Positions 1 to 8,483 of a DNA stretch of 64,000 nt are shown here, in pieces. The notes beneath the pieces were generated by a model that made no database searches, was not told the origin of the DNA, and worked only from the letters and a program-made list of their open reading frames with translations. Each line of letters starts with the position of its first letter. Within the stretch, counting starts at the first letter, position 1. A program made the position numbers and the translations under genes. The DNA comes from Nostoc sp. TCL240-02 (GTDB lineage Bacteria > Cyanobacteriota > Cyanobacteriia > Cyanobacteriales > Nostocaceae), in contig NZ_CP040094.1 of assembly GCF_013343235.1 (NCBI RefSeq), positions 4,278,501 through 4,342,500 on the forward strand, read 5' to 3'.

Positions 1-1125
1 GCGATCGCCCTTGAACAACTCGACGAAGAAAGTCGTCAGCAGGGAATTGAGCGAAAACAACTTAAACGCCAGCAAAATGAAGTATTACAGCCCCTCCAGC
101 GTTTCATAGCAGCAACAGATGCGCGAATTAGCGAACTGAAACAACAGCGTAAAGCCCTATCCCGTCAATTACAAGCTCAGATGCAAGCTACCTACAGTCT
201 GACTAATTTTTCCGGGCGATCGCTATCATTACAGCAATTGATGCCAGGAGGTTCGCCCACTGGCACAGGTGACTGTTGTGCCCCAAAATTGCTCCATTAT
301 GCGGCAACACATAATTTAAAACCACTAGCAATGGCAGAGTTTTGGTGGGGTGTGTCTTCAGTAAATCAGGATAAAATTCCGGGAGAATTTTATGGCGCGT
401 GTATCGAACGATGTCAGCCATTGATGGGGTTTTTGCTCTCAGGGTTAAGACTTAACCCCCCAGCCCCCTTCCCTCGCAGGGAAGGGAGAGAAGTCACTTT
501 ACCCATTATTTATGAAGACGAATGGTTAATTGCTGTAAACAAACCTGCTGGGTTACTTTCGGTACCTGGACGTTATCGCGATCGCCAAGATAGTGTTTTG
601 AGTCGCTTACGTCATCTGTTACCGGATGGGATGATGCTTACATCTGTGCATCGCCTAGATCAGGAAACTTCTGGGATTTTGTTATTAGCACGTGATCGCC
701 AAACCCATAAGCAACTCAGCCAGCAGTTTCAGCAACGCCAAGTTCACAAGGTTTATGAAGCTATACTTTCCGGTGTTGCGATCGCTGAACAAGGTGTAAT
801 TGACTTGCCATTATGGGGAGATCCTGAAAATCGCCCTTATCAAAAAGTTGATTGGCAAAATGGTAAACCCAGCTTGACACAATTCCAGGTAATGGCAAGA
901 GAACAAGATTACACCCGCTTAGAATTTACACCGCTAACAGGACGCACCCATCAATTGAGGGTTCATGCGGCTGATGTGCGAGGACTTGGGATTGCTATTT
1001 TAGGCGATCGCCTTTATGGATGCGATGCAGTCACCAGTCGCTTACATCTACACGCTAGAGAACTTCATATTGAGCATCCACAGTTTAAAAAAACCTTGTA
1101 TCTAAAAGCAATTACGCCCTTTTGA
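1..1125 (+). CDS. RluA-family pseudouridine synthase, 5' end outside window
   Basis: The enzyme isomerises uridine to pseudouridine in rRNA or tRNA. The frame is open from base 1, so the gene begins upstream; an internal ATG at 181 is not its start. The first 60 or so codons are Gln/Arg/Lys-rich and look like a helical or coiled-coil extension ahead of the catalytic domain. The catalytic motif HRLDQETSGILLLARD is visible, with the active-site Asp codon at 658-660, and the RluA-type GRTHQLRVH motif follows near base 940. A Pro-rich linker (bases 450-490) coincides with a G/C-rich repeat. The RNA target cannot be assigned from sequence alone. Confidence 0.88.
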   Translation, partial: AIALEQLDEESRQQGIERKQLKRQQNEVLQPLQRFIAATDARISELKQQRKALSRQLQAQMQATYSLTNFSGRSLSLQQLMPGGSPTGTGDCCAPKLLHYAATHNLKPLAMAEFWWGVSSVNQDKIPGEFYGACIERCQPLMGFLLSGLRLNPPAPFPRREGREVTLPIIYEDEWLIAVNKPAGLLSVPGRYRDRQDSVLSRLRHLLPDGMMLTSVHRLDQETSGILLLARDRQTHKQLSQQFQQRQVHKVYEAILSGVAIAEQGVIDLPLWGDPENRPYQKVDWQNGKPSLTQFQVMAREQDYTRLEFTPLTGRTHQLRVHAADVRGLGIAILGDRLYGCDAVTSRLHLHARELHIEHPQFKKTLYLKAITPF

Positions 1126-1169
1126 CAGAACTCCCAAGAATCAAAGTATAGCTTTGTCTGCCCTAACAG

Positions 1170-1325
1170 TAGCCCTTTCAAGGTGACTAGTAAAATCTCT
1201 TATCTTTTCTCAGCGCCTCTGTGGTTAAAAAAATACTTTTAAACCGCAGAGGCACAGAGGACACAGAGTATAGAGCTTAAAGAGGAATTTATTGACCAAA
1301 ATTTTTACTCACTTTGAAAGGGCTA
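1170..1325. mobile_element. MITE-like inverted-repeat element with TA flanks
   Basis: Terminal arms TAGCCCTTTCAAGGTGA (left) and the complement of TAGCCCTTTCAAAGTGA (right) are almost perfect inverted repeats, each bounded by TA. An inner palindrome (GCCTCTGTGGTT against AACCGCAGAGGC) forms a second stem. There is no coding capacity in about 156 bp. The TA ends suggest mobilisation by a Tc1/mariner- or IS630-type transposase. Confidence 0.6.
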
Positions 1326-1899
1326 GCCCATTGCTTTTTTAATTTGTATGTGATAATTTTTGCTTGTAGTTAATTCAACGGTTATCCGACCGACTTGCCG
1401 TATTTACAGAAATCAATATCACAGCTAAAAAACTGCACAATAAACCTATCCAACGAATTATTGTGAGATTACTTCACAAGATTGCCTGATCTATCCTTGA
1501 AAATCCCTAGTGAGTGGTAAGAACGAGAGTGCTGGAGTTTATTTTTAGACTCTCATTCTTATCTTTTCTTTAATCAAAGGAGTAATAAAAAAGTTGTTGA
1601 TCCAGTTCAAAAAGTTATTATTTTTATTGCCACGACACTCAATCAAATCCCTTGATAGCTTATTAATTGGCGCTATCCGGGTCAATGCATAGCGATTCCT
1701 CTATGAGTAAACCTGCCCAAATTGTATGTCAAAAATTTGCTGTTAACCTAGCTGGTGCAGGCAAGGATCTGTTATTAAAAATATTGGAAAAAAGAATATT
1801 CCGAAACAAAAATTTCACTGTGTCTTCTTACCTCCAACTATTTAAGTAGAAAGGGTAAATAGAGAACAATTCTCAATGTAGTTTTTAAAGATATGCACT
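1326..1899. other. Intergenic stretch with one hairpin
   Basis: No convincing gene is visible. A 13-bp imperfect stem (1518-1530 against 1549-1561, TAAGAACGAGAGT pairing with ACTCTCATTCTTA) lies about 340 nt before the monooxygenase gene. A 60-codon frame at 1667-1849 needs a TTG start and resembles no family I know. The promoter of the downstream sulfonate gene presumably lies in this stretch, but I cannot place it. Confidence 0.4.
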
Positions 1900-2934
1900 A
1901 TGCCAATTGAATTTATTGGAATGATTGGAACGCGACAAATATCTGAGTTAAATGGACCGAAAGTTGCAATCACGGGCGGTTCTATAGATCCTGCTTATGT
2001 TCGCAAATTTGCTCAAGCACATGAAAATGGTGGCTTTGATCGCGTCCTGGTTGGTTATGGCTCAACTGGCCCCGATAGCTTAACTGTGGCAGCGTTTGCG
2101 GCGGCTGCAACAGAACGGTTGAAGTTTTTAATCGCTCATCGCCCTGGTTTCGTGGCTCCTACGCTTTTTGCACGCAAGACAGCAACTTTGGATCATTTTA
2201 CTAATGGTCGCATCGCCGTACACATTATTACAGGTGGCAGCGATGCTGAACAACAACGCGATGGTGATTGGCTTGACCATGATACTCGCTATCGCCGTAC
2301 AGATGAGTACCTTAATATTGTGCGCCGAGTGTGGGTGAGTAATACTCCCTTCGACTATGAGGGCAAATTCTATCGGGTGAAAGATGCTTACTCAGATGTG
2401 AAGCCTCTGCAACAGCCCCATATACCTGTGTACTTTGGGGGTGCTTCTGGTGCCGCAGTACCTGTGGGTGCAAAGCACAGTGATGTGTACGCTATGTGGG
2501 GAGAACCCATTGCAGCAATTAAAGAACGGATACGTGAAGTAAAAGCTGTAACACCACCAGGGCGATCGCTACGGTTCAGTGTATCTTTGCGGCCAATCTT
2601 GGGTGATACTGAGGAAAAGGCTTGGCAACGGGCACATTCAATTCTGTCGCGTGTTAAAGAAATTCGGGCGGCAAAAACAGACAATCAACCACCCTTAACT
2701 CCCTACTTGAATTCAGCACGTCCGCAAGCAGTAGGTTCCAGTCGTTTATTACAGTTTGCCCAAGAAAGCGAAATTTTCGATAAGCGCTTGTGGACTCCAA
2801 TTGCTGCCGCTACTGGTGCTTATGGTAATACTACCGCCCTGGTTGGTACGCCGGAGCAAGTAGCAGAGTCCCTTGTGGATTACTATGATGCTGGAGTAAC
2901 GACTCTATTGATTCGAGGATTTGATCCATTATGA
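1900..2934 (+). CDS. SsuD-like FMNH2-dependent alkanesulfonate monooxygenase, frameshifted near C-terminus
   Basis: A luciferase-like (LLM class) two-component monooxygenase expected to release sulfite from alkanesulfonates using FMNH2 supplied by a separate reductase. Diagnostic SsuD-like stretches are HIITGGSDAEQQRDGDWLDH (about residues 108-127) and the TIM-barrel flavin region YFGGASGAA. The frame stops at 2932-2934 after GFDPL. Dropping one T at that point continues the protein as EDAIAYGRDVIPLV and on to a stop at 3020-3022, which is the tail expected of the family. The last 30 or so residues are therefore lost to a one-base insertion or a sequencing error. Neighbouring genes (cupin dioxygenase, aldolase, sulfonate-type binding protein) support an organosulfur role. 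Confidence 0.85.
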   Translation: MPIEFIGMIGTRQISELNGPKVAITGGSIDPAYVRKFAQAHENGGFDRVLVGYGSTGPDSLTVAAFAAAATERLKFLIAHRPGFVAPTLFARKTATLDHFTNGRIAVHIITGGSDAEQQRDGDWLDHDTRYRRTDEYLNIVRRVWVSNTPFDYEGKFYRVKDAYSDVKPLQQPHIPVYFGGASGAAVPVGAKHSDVYAMWGEPIAAIKERIREVKAVTPPGRSLRFSVSLRPILGDTEEKAWQRAHSILSRVKEIRAAKTDNQPPLTPYLNSARPQAVGSSRLLQFAQESEIFDKRLWTPIAAATGAYGNTTALVGTPEQVAESLVDYYDAGVTTLLIRGFDPL

Positions 2935-3180
2935 AGATGCGATCGCTTACGGTCGTGACGTGATTCCCCTAGTTCGGGCAGAAGTGCAACGACGGGAGCG
3001 ACAAGCAGCTGTTATTGCTTAGTACAGCTTTGCCTAATATTTTAGGTTATAAAACGCAGATGCGCTTCGCCTTCCTACAAAGTAGATAGGTAGAATCTTT
3101 TCAAGTAATTTAACTACTCCCCATTCTTCATCTCAAATATTTGAAGATAGCTGTAAATAATTTGATTATTTCAAAATTGC

Positions 3181-3387
3181 ATGACTAAAGTATTCATTCT
3201 CGATGCCAACCAAGAACCGTTGTATCCAGTACGCATCAGCCATGCTAGGCTGCTATTGTCACAAGGTAAAGCTACTGTATTTCAGCGATATCCCTTTACC
3301 ATCATTTTGAAGGAGTCTTTATCTAATTTAAAACTTGAGCAACTTGGCTTCAAAATTCACCCTAGTATTAAAATCACTCGTAATTGA
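3181..3387 (+). pseudogene. N-terminal remnant of an IscB-like / RRXRR-domain protein
   Basis: The 68 residues match the N-terminal PLMP-type domain of IscB-like proteins: VFILDANQEPLYPVRISHAR, then LLLSQGKATVFQRYPFTIIL, and finally LGFKIHPSIKIT, which aligns with the first RuvC segment where IscB has a form of LKIDPGSKTTG. The aspartate expected in that segment is replaced by His here, and the protein ends just after it. The bridge helix, HNH domain and remaining RuvC parts are absent. It is followed immediately by a dispersed repeat (3395-3470). I read it as a dead fragment of an IS200/IS605-associated gene; a stand-alone small protein is less likely. Confidence 0.7.
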
Positions 3388-3394
3388 ATTCTTA

Positions 3395-3470
3395 ACTACA
3401 AATTACGTTAGCGTAGCGGGGCGTTCGCTTTTAGCATCTCGCAGAGAAGCCCATTATAAATTAGTTAATC
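3395..3470. repeat. Dispersed Nostoc-type repeat (TTACGTTAGCGTAGCG family)
   Basis: The sequence contains ATTACGTTAGCGTAGCGG, then GTTCGCTTTTAGCATCTCG. Related copies sit at about 10007-10140 and 51005-51075 in the same window. It directly abuts the IscB-like remnant. Confidence 0.55.
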
Positions 3471-3501
3471 TTAGTCGCCTCCCCAAGTGAGGAATTTGTA
3501 G

Positions 3502-4167
3502 ATGACGAACGACACTATCTTGGAACCATTGTCAGAAGACCAATGGTTTATTGAGAGCCAGGAACTACGATCTTTTGTAGCAACAGTGCTAGAAATTAGC
3601 GCTATCACTGCTGGCGATCGCACACAAACTCTCGCTAGATTAGAACCCTATTTTCAAGAGCTGCTTGCCCAACAGGAATGGCTACCTGAAAAGTTTGCCC
3701 AAATTAATCCTGAAAGCAAGATGGGTGGTGGTATAGGTCAGTGGCTACTTTATCGCGCCAAAGATCGTTCTCTGTCAATCTTCAGTTTGGTGATTCCCCC
3801 AGGTTCCACGACTCCCGTCCACGATCATTTAGCCTGGGGATTGATTGGTTTATACAAAGGCAATCAAGAAGAAACAGTCTACCGCCGTGTAGATAACGGC
3901 GATACTGAAGGACAGGCACAATTACAAGTAACTGAAGTGCGATCGCTTCAACCAGGCGATATCTACCGCCTTCTCCCCCCAGACGGTGATATCCACGCCG
4001 TCAAAACTACATCCCAGAGCGCATCTGTATCTATTCATATTTTGGGTAATGATACTGGTTGTATCTTGCGTCACCAGTTCATTCCAGAATCTCATAGCGT
4101 CAAATCCTTTCGCTCTGGATATTCCAACGCTCCCTGCAAAGAGGAAGAGGAAAAAGAACATGTCTAG
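3502..4167 (+). CDS. Cysteine/3-mercaptopropionate dioxygenase-like cupin protein
   Basis: Predicted non-haem iron thiol dioxygenase that converts a small thiol such as cysteine or 3-mercaptopropionate to its sulfinic acid. The cupin iron ligands are visible as His107 and His109 in TTPVHDHLAWG and His165 in GDIHAVK. The length of 221 aa suits the family. The C-terminus is a charged tail (EEEEKE), whose codons double as the purine-rich ribosome-binding region of the next gene; the two reading frames overlap by 8 nt, indicating translational coupling. The substrate is not determined by the sequence. Confidence 0.82.
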   Translation: MTNDTILEPLSEDQWFIESQELRSFVATVLEISAITAGDRTQTLARLEPYFQELLAQQEWLPEKFAQINPESKMGGGIGQWLLYRAKDRSLSIFSLVIPPGSTTPVHDHLAWGLIGLYKGNQEETVYRRVDNGDTEGQAQLQVTEVRSLQPGDIYRLLPPDGDIHAVKTTSQSASVSIHILGNDTGCILRHQFIPESHSVKSFRSGYSNAPCKEEEEKEHV

Positions 4168-4921
4168 GTATAGTAGACCACAAGTCCCTGTATTCGAGCG
4201 AGTTGAAGACGAACGCCTGCACCGCAAGCAACGCCTAGCCGCAGCCTTTCGCCTATTTGGTAAATTTGGTTTCAGCGAAGGAATCGCAGGCCATATTACG
4301 GCTCGCGATCCAGAATTTACAGACCATTTTTGGGTCAATCCATTAGGAACATACTTCGGTCATATCCGAGTTTCTGACCTGATATTAGTTAACAGAGAAG
4401 GTGAGGTGGTTAAAGGCGATGCTGAAGTGAATCGAGCTGCTTTCGCCATCCATTCTCAGATTCATGAAGCTCGACCTGATGTCATCGCGGCGGCTCACGC
4501 TCATTCACTTTATGGTAAAGCCTGGTCTAGTTTAGGTCGTCTCCTTGACCCCTTGACACAAGATTCATGTGCTTTTTACGAAGATCATGCGCTGTTTGAC
4601 GATTTCACTGGTGTGGTTTTAGAAACTTCTGAAGGTCAACGACTGGCGCAAGCCTTGGGGCCAAAGAAAGCCATAATTCTCCGTAACCACAGCATTTTAA
4701 CTGTGGGACAGACGGTAGATGAAGCAGCCTTTTGGTACATTAGTTTAGAGCGATCGTGCCAAGCCCAACTGCTGGCAGAAGCTGCGGGTAGACCTACTAT
4801 TATCAAACACGAAACAGCCCGTTTGACACAAACTCAAGTGGGGTCACGTATAAGTGGGTGGTTCAGTTTCCAGCCGCTTTACGACAGAATTGTACGTGAA
4901 GAACCTGATTTGCTGAATTAA
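4160..4921 (+). CDS. Class II aldolase/adducin family protein
   Basis: A zinc-dependent aldolase-like enzyme of 253 aa. The chosen ATG at 4160 overlaps the stop of the preceding cupin gene and follows the purine-rich stretch GAGGAAGAGG; a longer frame reaching back to 3986 lies inside the cupin gene and adds an unrelated hydrophobic segment, so it was not used. The zinc motif AAAHAHSLYGKAW (His113, His115) and the later RNHSILTVG (His177) are present. The family cleaves or dehydrates phosphorylated or free aldol substrates; here coupling to a thiol dioxygenase suggests a step in thiol or sulfonate breakdown, which is inference. Confidence 0.85.
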   Translation: MSRYSRPQVPVFERVEDERLHRKQRLAAAFRLFGKFGFSEGIAGHITARDPEFTDHFWVNPLGTYFGHIRVSDLILVNREGEVVKGDAEVNRAAFAIHSQIHEARPDVIAAAHAHSLYGKAWSSLGRLLDPLTQDSCAFYEDHALFDDFTGVVLETSEGQRLAQALGPKKAIILRNHSILTVGQTVDEAAFWYISLERSCQAQLLAEAAGRPTIIKHETARLTQTQVGSRISGWFSFQPLYDRIVREEPDLLN

Positions 4922-4996
4922 GTAATATATTTTTTGATATTGGGATAATAAGCAGGGGAAGTATTAGTTTTTCCACTTTCCATTCTTTTTATTAAA

Positions 4997-5061
4997 GGAA
5001 CAGGCAACAGGGCAGTTGTTGGACGGGGATTTAAAACATCGTCCAACACAATGTCTGTTCC
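4997..5061. repeat. Long imperfect hairpin before the substrate-binding protein gene
   Basis: Outer arms GGAACAG/CTGTTCC and inner arms GTTGGACG (5018-5025)/CGTCCAAC (5040-5047) form a stacked hairpin with an A/T-rich loop. It sits between the aldolase gene and the binding-protein gene and may act as a terminator or be a repeat element. Confidence 0.45.
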
Positions 5062-5158
5062 CTCAACCAAAGGTTAGTCAAATTTCCCTGAATTTATTTA
5101 TATACTCCGGTAAACCTATAAGTTTATAGTATTCATATAGCTCAGAGAAATCATTTTG

Positions 5159-6277
5159 ATGATTAACCTAATCTTTCGCCGTTTCATTGCCAAGTGGATA
5201 TCGTTGGTAAAAATCAGGAATATCCCATTTAACAACCAGCGCAAATTATTCTTTTCTTCTCCTTTGCCAATTACGGGGGCTTTTGTTACAGGGCTGTATC
5301 TGAGCGTGCTATTTGCTGCCTGTTCATCGCCATCGACTGTTAGTTCTTCTAATCCTAGTGCGACATCTGTTAGTAATTCTGCTTCCACTAAAGCCACAGT
5401 ATTAAGATTTGGCTATCAAAAATCGAATATATTGCTGAGAAACAAAGGTGTCTTAGAAAAGCGTTTGTCACCAGATGGAGTATCTGTAGAATGGATCGAA
5501 TTTCCGGCGGGGCCACAGTTGTTAGAAGCCATGAATGTGGGTAGTATTGACTTTGGACACGTAGGAGAATCACCGCCAATATTTGCCCAAGCAGCAGGAG
5601 CATCATTAACTTACGTCGCTGGTATTGCTTCTAGTCCTGCTGGTTCAGCAATTCTTGTTCCTCAGAATTCCTCAATTCAAAAACTTACTGAATTGAAAGG
5701 TAAAAAAGTTGCTTTTCAAAAGGGTTCTAGTGCCCATTTATTGTTAGTCCAAGCTTTAGAAAAAGCAGGATTAAAATATACAGACATTGAACCGAAATAT
5801 TTACCACCTGCTGATGCTCGTGCTGCATTTGTCAAGGGTAGTGTAGATGCGTGGGTAATTTGGGATCCTTTCTATGCAGCCGCTCAAGAGGCAACTAAAG
5901 CCAGAGTTCTGATTGATGGGACAGGAATTAATAAACAGGGAGGATATTATTTGGGAACCCGTAAATTTGTCACTGAAAATCCCCAAACTGTCAAGGCAGT
6001 TTTAGAAGAAATTCAAAGCTTAGAAGAATGGTCTAAACAGCATCGAGAAGAGGTAGCACAAACTCTATCATCCGTGCTAGCAATTGACATAGCAACAATG
6101 AGAAAAGCTACTAATAGACGAACTTTTGGAATTGTGCCAATTGATGATAATCTGATAAATTTACAACAAAAGGTTGCTGATACATATTATCAGTTGAAGC
6201 TGATTCCTAAACAAGTTAATGTCAAAGATGGAGTGCTAACACAAGAGCAATATGCTGCATTCTCACCAAAGATTTAG
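5159..6277 (+). CDS. ABC transporter substrate-binding lipoprotein, SsuA/TauA-like
   Basis: Periplasmic binding protein for aliphatic sulfonates or taurine. A hydrophobic segment ending LFAAC at about residues 50-56 followed by a Ser/Thr-rich linker marks a lipoprotein signal, with Phe at the usual -3 position being slightly off consensus. The mature part shows typical NMT1/SsuA sequence: GYQKSNILL, then IDFGHVGESPPIFAQAAGA, and DAWVIWDPFYAAA. The stretch before the hydrophobic core is long for a signal peptide, so a downstream TTG near 5200 could be the true start; TTG at 5156 and ATG at 5159 are the alternatives. No permease or ATPase gene follows, so the rest of the transporter must be elsewhere. 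Confidence 0.85.
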   Translation: MINLIFRRFIAKWISLVKIRNIPFNNQRKLFFSSPLPITGAFVTGLYLSVLFAACSSPSTVSSSNPSATSVSNSASTKATVLRFGYQKSNILLRNKGVLEKRLSPDGVSVEWIEFPAGPQLLEAMNVGSIDFGHVGESPPIFAQAAGASLTYVAGIASSPAGSAILVPQNSSIQKLTELKGKKVAFQKGSSAHLLLVQALEKAGLKYTDIEPKYLPPADARAAFVKGSVDAWVIWDPFYAAAQEATKARVLIDGTGINKQGGYYLGTRKFVTENPQTVKAVLEEIQSLEEWSKQHREEVAQTLSSVLAIDIATMRKATNRRTFGIVPIDDNLINLQQKVADTYYQLKLIPKQVNVKDGVLTQEQYAAFSPKI

Positions 6278-6297
6278 ATCAGAATCATAAATTTGCT

Positions 6298-6333
6298 GTA
6301 GAGGCATAACCATGTGTAGATGTATGCCTCTAC
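6298..6333. terminator. Perfect 11-bp hairpin between binding-protein and nitroreductase genes
   Basis: GTAGAGGCATA (6298-6308) pairs perfectly with TATGCCTCTAC (6323-6333). No strong T-run follows, so it could be a repeat or processing site rather than a true terminator. Confidence 0.4.
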
Positions 6334-6383
6334 GGATGGAATTGGTGTTAGTAATAAAATATCGGAAAATTTGGGAGTTGATT

Positions 6384-7205
6384 ATGACCAATCCTATAGA
6401 ACTACTGCGATCGCGCTACGGTGAAATTCCCTTCAATCCCGAAATTGAATGGAATGATTCTCTGACGGCACTATTATCTCATCGTTCCATCCGGTCTTAT
6501 CTATCCGATCCTTTACCAAAGGGAACTCTGGAGTTACTAATTGCAGCCGCCCAATCTGCATCTACTTCCTCTAATTTGCAAACCTGGAGTGTGGTAGCAG
6601 TTGAAGATCCAGAACGTAAAGAAGAGTTATCTAAATTAGCGGGGAACCAAGCACATATTAAACAGGTTCCTTTATTCTTGGTTTGGTTAGCAGACTTGGC
6701 GCGTCTGAGTTACGTTGCTGACAGTCGCGGCATATCTCGTGATGCGCTGGAATACTTGGAAATGTTTGTAATGGCAACAATCGATGCAACTTTGGCAGCG
6801 CAAAATGCGGCAGTTGCAGCCGAGTCACTCGGTTTAGGAACAGTATATATCGGCGGAATCAGGAACCGCCCCCAAGAGGTAGCAGAGATATTGAATTTGC
6901 CCTCCTCTGTTTATGCTGTATTTGGGCTGTGTGTAGGCTATTCAAATCCAGAGGTAGAAGCAGCGATTAAGCCAAGATTGCCTCAGTCAGCCGTGTTGCA
7001 CCGCGAAACTTATAAATTGTCAGATCAAGAAGAAGCGATCGCTCACTACAACGAAATCATCAAAGAATTCTATACTGAACAAAAGATGAATGTCCCTGGT
7101 GATTGGTCAGAACATTCAGCCCAAAGGATCGCAACTGTTGAGTCATTGAGAGGACGCGATCGCTTGCGGGAAGTTCTCAATCAACTTGGCTTCAAGTTAC
7201 TCTAG
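6384..7205 (+). CDS. Nitroreductase family NAD(P)H-dependent FMN oxidoreductase (NfsA-like)
   Basis: Predicted homodimeric flavoprotein of 273 aa. The ATG at 6384 was chosen because GGGAG precedes it at proper spacing and the family sequence starts soon afterwards; upstream codons to 6312 run through a hairpin and look non-coding. The nitroreductase signature HRSIRSYLSDPLP and the FMN-phosphate-binding QSASTSSNLQTWSVV are visible, with ESLGLGTVYIGGIR as the later conserved segment. In sulfonate gene clusters such an enzyme may supply reduced FMN to the SsuD-type monooxygenase, which is inference from position only. Confidence 0.85.
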   Translation: MTNPIELLRSRYGEIPFNPEIEWNDSLTALLSHRSIRSYLSDPLPKGTLELLIAAAQSASTSSNLQTWSVVAVEDPERKEELSKLAGNQAHIKQVPLFLVWLADLARLSYVADSRGISRDALEYLEMFVMATIDATLAAQNAAVAAESLGLGTVYIGGIRNRPQEVAEILNLPSSVYAVFGLCVGYSNPEVEAAIKPRLPQSAVLHRETYKLSDQEEAIAHYNEIIKEFYTEQKMNVPGDWSEHSAQRIATVESLRGRDRLREVLNQLGFKLL

Positions 7206-7260
7206 AATACGACTTAGGCAAATAGCTCAAACCTTATCTTCCTGTAGCGGTTAAGGCAAG

Positions 7261-7325
7261 AGACGTGATAAATCGCCATCAAGACAAAGGACTGATTATT
7301 GTAAAGACGGCGATTTATCGCGTCT
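7261..7325. repeat. 17-bp inverted repeat downstream of the nitroreductase gene
   Basis: AGACGTGATAAATCGCC pairs with GGCGATTTATCGCGTCT with a single G-T wobble, separated by 31 nt. It looks like the GATAAATCGC palindrome class common in Nostoc genomes and may also end transcription of the preceding gene. Confidence 0.55.
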
Positions 7326-7902
7326 TTGTGATCTAGGGCGTGTCATAAAAAAACCTTATCCGAACCGTCTTGGACTGAGACGCTAATAGTTTCTTGAGTA
7401 AATACGGCGACACAGCTAGTATAAAATAAATCAAAAATATAGAAATAATAAAAAGCCGTACTAGATTGCGACTGAACCTGTCTAAGTCATAACAGGTCTT
7501 TAGACCCAGTTTTTCGGTAAAGTCGTGAGCCTGTTGATCCAAGAATTGTGTAAAATATTCTCCTGACCAGATGTTAAAACCCCTTATACAAACGAAGGGT
7601 TTTAGAATGCCCCGAAAACTTTCAGTTACCCTGAAGATAAAAGGGTTATATCTCTTGCCAAAGTACTAAGCACATCTGAGTATTGGTTTATTTTCTTTTG
7701 TTTGCCTGTTTTTGGGGCAAAACAGAGGGTGAGGGCAATATTTATTAACGCGGCAAAAAAGTTAGAAAACTATGCACGGATTGCTAAGACGTGCCTGGAT
7801 GCAGAGGGTTCAATGCGCCGTCGCACCCCTGTGAAGCGTCAAGAAATAGCTGATTAAATAGAATTTTAACCAATTTAATCATATATTTTGTAGCAGATAC
7901 TT
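7326..7902. other. Gap with two doubtful coding fragments
   Basis: A minus-strand frame at 7333-7542 encodes a hydrophobic segment (LFIISIFLIYFILAV) without a recognisable family or good start. A plus-strand frame at 7729-7857 (GTG start, 42 aa, ending RRRTPVKRQEIAD) has coding-like composition but no recognised homologue. A short stem near 7570-7605 (AAAACCC/GGGTTTT) is also present. I regard the area as worn-out sequence upstream of ftrV. Confidence 0.3.
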
Positions 7903-7935
7903 GTGGAAAAGCAAATGCTAGGTGTAAATGTTGTT

Positions 7936-8157
7936 ATGAAAGTTGGCGATCGCGTCCGCGTTAAAGATTCGGTAGTAGTGTATCATCATCCTGAACATCG
8001 GAATCAGGCTTTTGACATCAAAGGCACAGAAGGCGATGTAGTCAATATTGCCACCCAATGGCAAGGCAGACCAGTCAGCGCTAATCTGCCGATTGTAGTC
8101 CAGTTTAGTAAAAAGTTTAAAGCCCATTTACGCGAAAATGAGTTAGAAGTCATCTAA
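7936..8157 (+). CDS. ftrV: Ferredoxin-thioredoxin reductase variable (alpha) chain
   Basis: The small SH3-like subunit of ferredoxin-thioredoxin reductase, which passes electrons from photosystem I via ferredoxin to thioredoxins. The family core is plain: VGDRVRVKDSVVVYHHPEHR, then KGTEGDVVN, QGRPVSANLP and FKAHLRENELEVI. Start ATG 7936 gives 73 aa, matching the usual 73-80; in-frame ATG 7915 or GTG 7903 would add 7 or 11 residues. The gene is convergent with its neighbour, their stops being 5 bp apart. Confidence 0.93.
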   Translation: MKVGDRVRVKDSVVVYHHPEHRNQAFDIKGTEGDVVNIATQWQGRPVSANLPIVVQFSKKFKAHLRENELEVI

Positions 8158-8162
8158 ATCAC

Positions 8163-8384
8163 TTATCGGCGGCGAAACCACTGAAAAATATTCAGTTCGC
8201 CGCGCATTCTTTTTAGCTCTTGGCGGTTCTGCTCTGCTGTTGTATAATACCACTCACAATAACGCTGAAACTCTGACCTTGACCGAACTTCATGGTAGAA
8301 CTGGTGAGTTGTCTGGTAAGCAGCAAAAGCTTCCTCAACTTGGGGTTGAGGCGATGGCATAATATACGGTAAGTTTTTAGACAT
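8163..8384 (-). CDS. Conserved small cyanobacterial protein, function unknown
   Basis: A 73-residue protein rich in aromatic and charged residues (FYHEVRSRSEFQRYCEWYYTTA, ending FQWFRRR). It has no signal peptide or membrane span. The coding look and the tight convergent arrangement with ftrV support a real gene, and I have a general recollection of such short proteins next to ftrV in filamentous cyanobacteria, but I cannot name a function. Confidence 0.65.
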   Translation of the reverse strand: MSKNLPYIMPSPQPQVEEAFAAYQTTHQFYHEVRSRSEFQRYCEWYYTTAEQNRQELKRMRGELNIFQWFRRR

Positions 8385-8483
8385 AAAATTAATAAACTTA
8401 GGAGTTAAAAGTTAGGAGTTTAAAATTTAGGGGATTACTATATTTCATAATTAATAACTCATAATTCACAACTAATAACTTTA

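Noticed and set aside
1667..1849. 60-codon plus-strand ORF before the monooxygenase gene
   Set aside because: Needs a TTG start, has no ribosome-binding site and no recognisable family pattern.
3986..4159. N-terminal extension of the class II aldolase containing a hydrophobic segment
   Set aside because: It is the out-of-frame translation of the cupin gene; ATG 4160 with an adjacent purine-rich ribosome-binding region is better.
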